A DNA stretch of 5,360 nucleotides from Acidobacteriota bacterium (GTDB taxonomy: Bacteria > Acidobacteriota > Thermoanaerobaculia > Thermoanaerobaculales > Thermoanaerobaculaceae): assembly GCA_021782525.1 (NCBI GenBank), contig JAJXUY010000138.1, forward strand, positions 1 through 5,360, written 5' to 3'. The translations under genes were made by a program, and so were the position numbers. Below the pieces are notes generated by a model, which had not been told where the DNA came from, made no database searches, and saw only the letters and a list, made by a program, of their open reading frames with translations. The first letter of the stretch is position 1; each line of letters begins with the position of its first letter. Below are positions 4,494 to 5,360 of the stretch, one piece after another.

Positions 4494-5360
4494 ATGATCC
4501 TCGCGTTCGCCATGCTCGCCGCGGCGGCCGTCGCGGTGCCGGAGGTGCCGGCCGGGACCCCGATCGTGGCGATCGAGGTGGTCCGCGACGACATCTTCGA
4601 CACCTCCGACCCGGCGACGTCGGCGTGGCCGTACCGCTGGGCGAACCACCTCCACGTGCTCACGCGCGAGCGCTACATCCGCTCGCTGCTCCTGTTCAAG
4701 GTCGGCGACCCCCTCGATCCGGCGATCGTGGCCGAGAGCGAGCGCCTGCTGCGCGCCACCGGCTTCTTGAGCCCGGTGACGATCACCGCACGGCCCGCGG
4801 CGGGCGGGGCCGAGGTCGTCGTGACGACGCACGACCAGTGGACGACCGAGGTGGGGCTCTCCTTCGGGGCGTTCGGCAAGCGCACGCACGCCGGCGGGAG
4901 CCTCACCGAGGAGAACTTCCTCGGCTGGGGTAAGGAGCTCAACTTCGAGTACGACTCGACGACGGAGCGCAGGACGACGACGTTCGAGTACAAGGACAAC
5001 TTGCTCCTCGGCAGCCGGTGGCAGCTCAAGCTCGAGCACAAGAACGCCTCCGACGGCAAGGGCGACGGCTTTCACCTCGAGTACCCGTTCTTCGCCCTGG
5101 CGACGCCGCGCGCCGGGGCGGTGGAGTGGCAGAGCGTGACGCTGACGGAGTACCTGTACGCGAACGGCGACAAGACGGTCTCCGGGTCGGCCGATCTGCG
5201 GGCGTTCGCCCTCTGGGGCGGCCTCCGGCTCCCCGGCGGCGCCCGCACCACCAACCGGCTCACGCTCGGGGTGTTCCTCGATCGGGCGAGGTTCGCCGGC
5301 TGGCACTGGTCGGACGGGCGGGCGTTCGCGACGCCGGAGGGCCACGACATGCGCGGCGTC
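4494..5360 (+). CDS. BamA/TamA-type outer-membrane beta-barrel protein (5' part)
   Basis: The reading frame is open for 289 codons to the window edge; the C-terminal part is missing. Residues 1-20 form a hydrophobic Ala-rich signal peptide, with an unusually uncharged start (MILAFAMLAAAAVAV). Residues 23-115 contain a POTRA-like domain ending in LLLFKVGDPLDP, AESERLLRATGFLSPVTI and a VVVTTHDQW strand, as in the last POTRA of Omp85 proteins. From about 116, alternating aromatic and polar residues typical of beta strands begin (GLSFGAFGKR, LTEENFLGWGKELNFEY, TTFEYKDNLLLGSRWQL), resembling the first strands of a bacterial surface antigen (D15) barrel. Such proteins insert or export other proteins or lipids at the outer membrane. 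With only one POTRA visible it is unlikely to be the main BamA and may be a specialised paralogue. An in-frame stop at 4443 and no other good start codon make ATG 4494 the choice; ATG 4512 is an alternative. A hairpin separates it from norZ, so no functional link to NO is implied. Confidence 0.8.
   Translation, partial: MILAFAMLAAAAVAVPEVPAGTPIVAIEVVRDDIFDTSDPATSAWPYRWANHLHVLTRERYIRSLLLFKVGDPLDPAIVAESERLLRATGFLSPVTITARPAAGGAEVVVTTHDQWTTEVGLSFGAFGKRTHAGGSLTEENFLGWGKELNFEYDSTTERRTTTFEYKDNLLLGSRWQLKLEHKNASDGKGDGFHLEYPFFALATPRAGAVEWQSVTLTEYLYANGDKTVSGSADLRAFALWGGLRLPGGARTTNRLTLGVFLDRARFAGWHWSDGRAFATPEGHDMRGV

Overview
This is a very GC-rich stretch, apart from one short low-GC island, from a Gram-negative-type bacterium. 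The last gene encodes an outer-membrane beta-barrel protein of the BamA/TamA (Omp85) type, which implies an outer membrane. The phylum cannot be fixed from this window. The high GC, a single-subunit quinol nitric oxide reductase and a low-GC dispersed-type repeat would fit several environmental lineages (Acidobacteriota-like, for example), but that is only an impression.

Layout. Positions 1-32 (minus strand) hold the first ten codons of a divergent gene that reads like ribosomal protein L31 (rpmE), with its own ribosome binding site and a well-spaced promoter. On the plus strand, 178-912 encodes a Crp/Fnr-family regulator with no Fe-S cysteine cluster. Positions 913-1141 carry no gene. They hold a long imperfect inverted repeat, purine-rich on one arm and pyrimidine-rich on the other, followed by a 7-bp-period GACCACN tandem repeat. 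Directly after it, at 1142-1155, lies a perfect palindrome TTGCG-N4-CGCAA of the kind bound by NnrR-type NO-responsive regulators. It is placed at class II activator distance from a TACCGT -10 candidate. Then come 1203-1985 (DUF1858 domain fused to a hemerythrin-like domain) and 2086-4398 (quinol-dependent NO reductase, qNOR/NorZ). A strong hairpin terminator candidate follows at 4409-4444. The gene for the outer-membrane protein starts at 4494 and runs off the window.

How the genes work together. The coherent unit is an NO-response module: a Crp/Fnr-type sensor-regulator, its probable operator, a di-iron hemerythrin-like protein with a CPGC-containing N-terminal domain, and the membrane enzyme that reduces 2 NO to N2O. 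The families are known. The less ordinary points are the DUF1858-hemerythrin fusion with a strong internal ribosome binding site that could also yield the hemerythrin domain alone, the repeat element ending exactly where the operator begins, and a probable leaderless start for the outer-membrane gene. I found no sign of a wholly new system.
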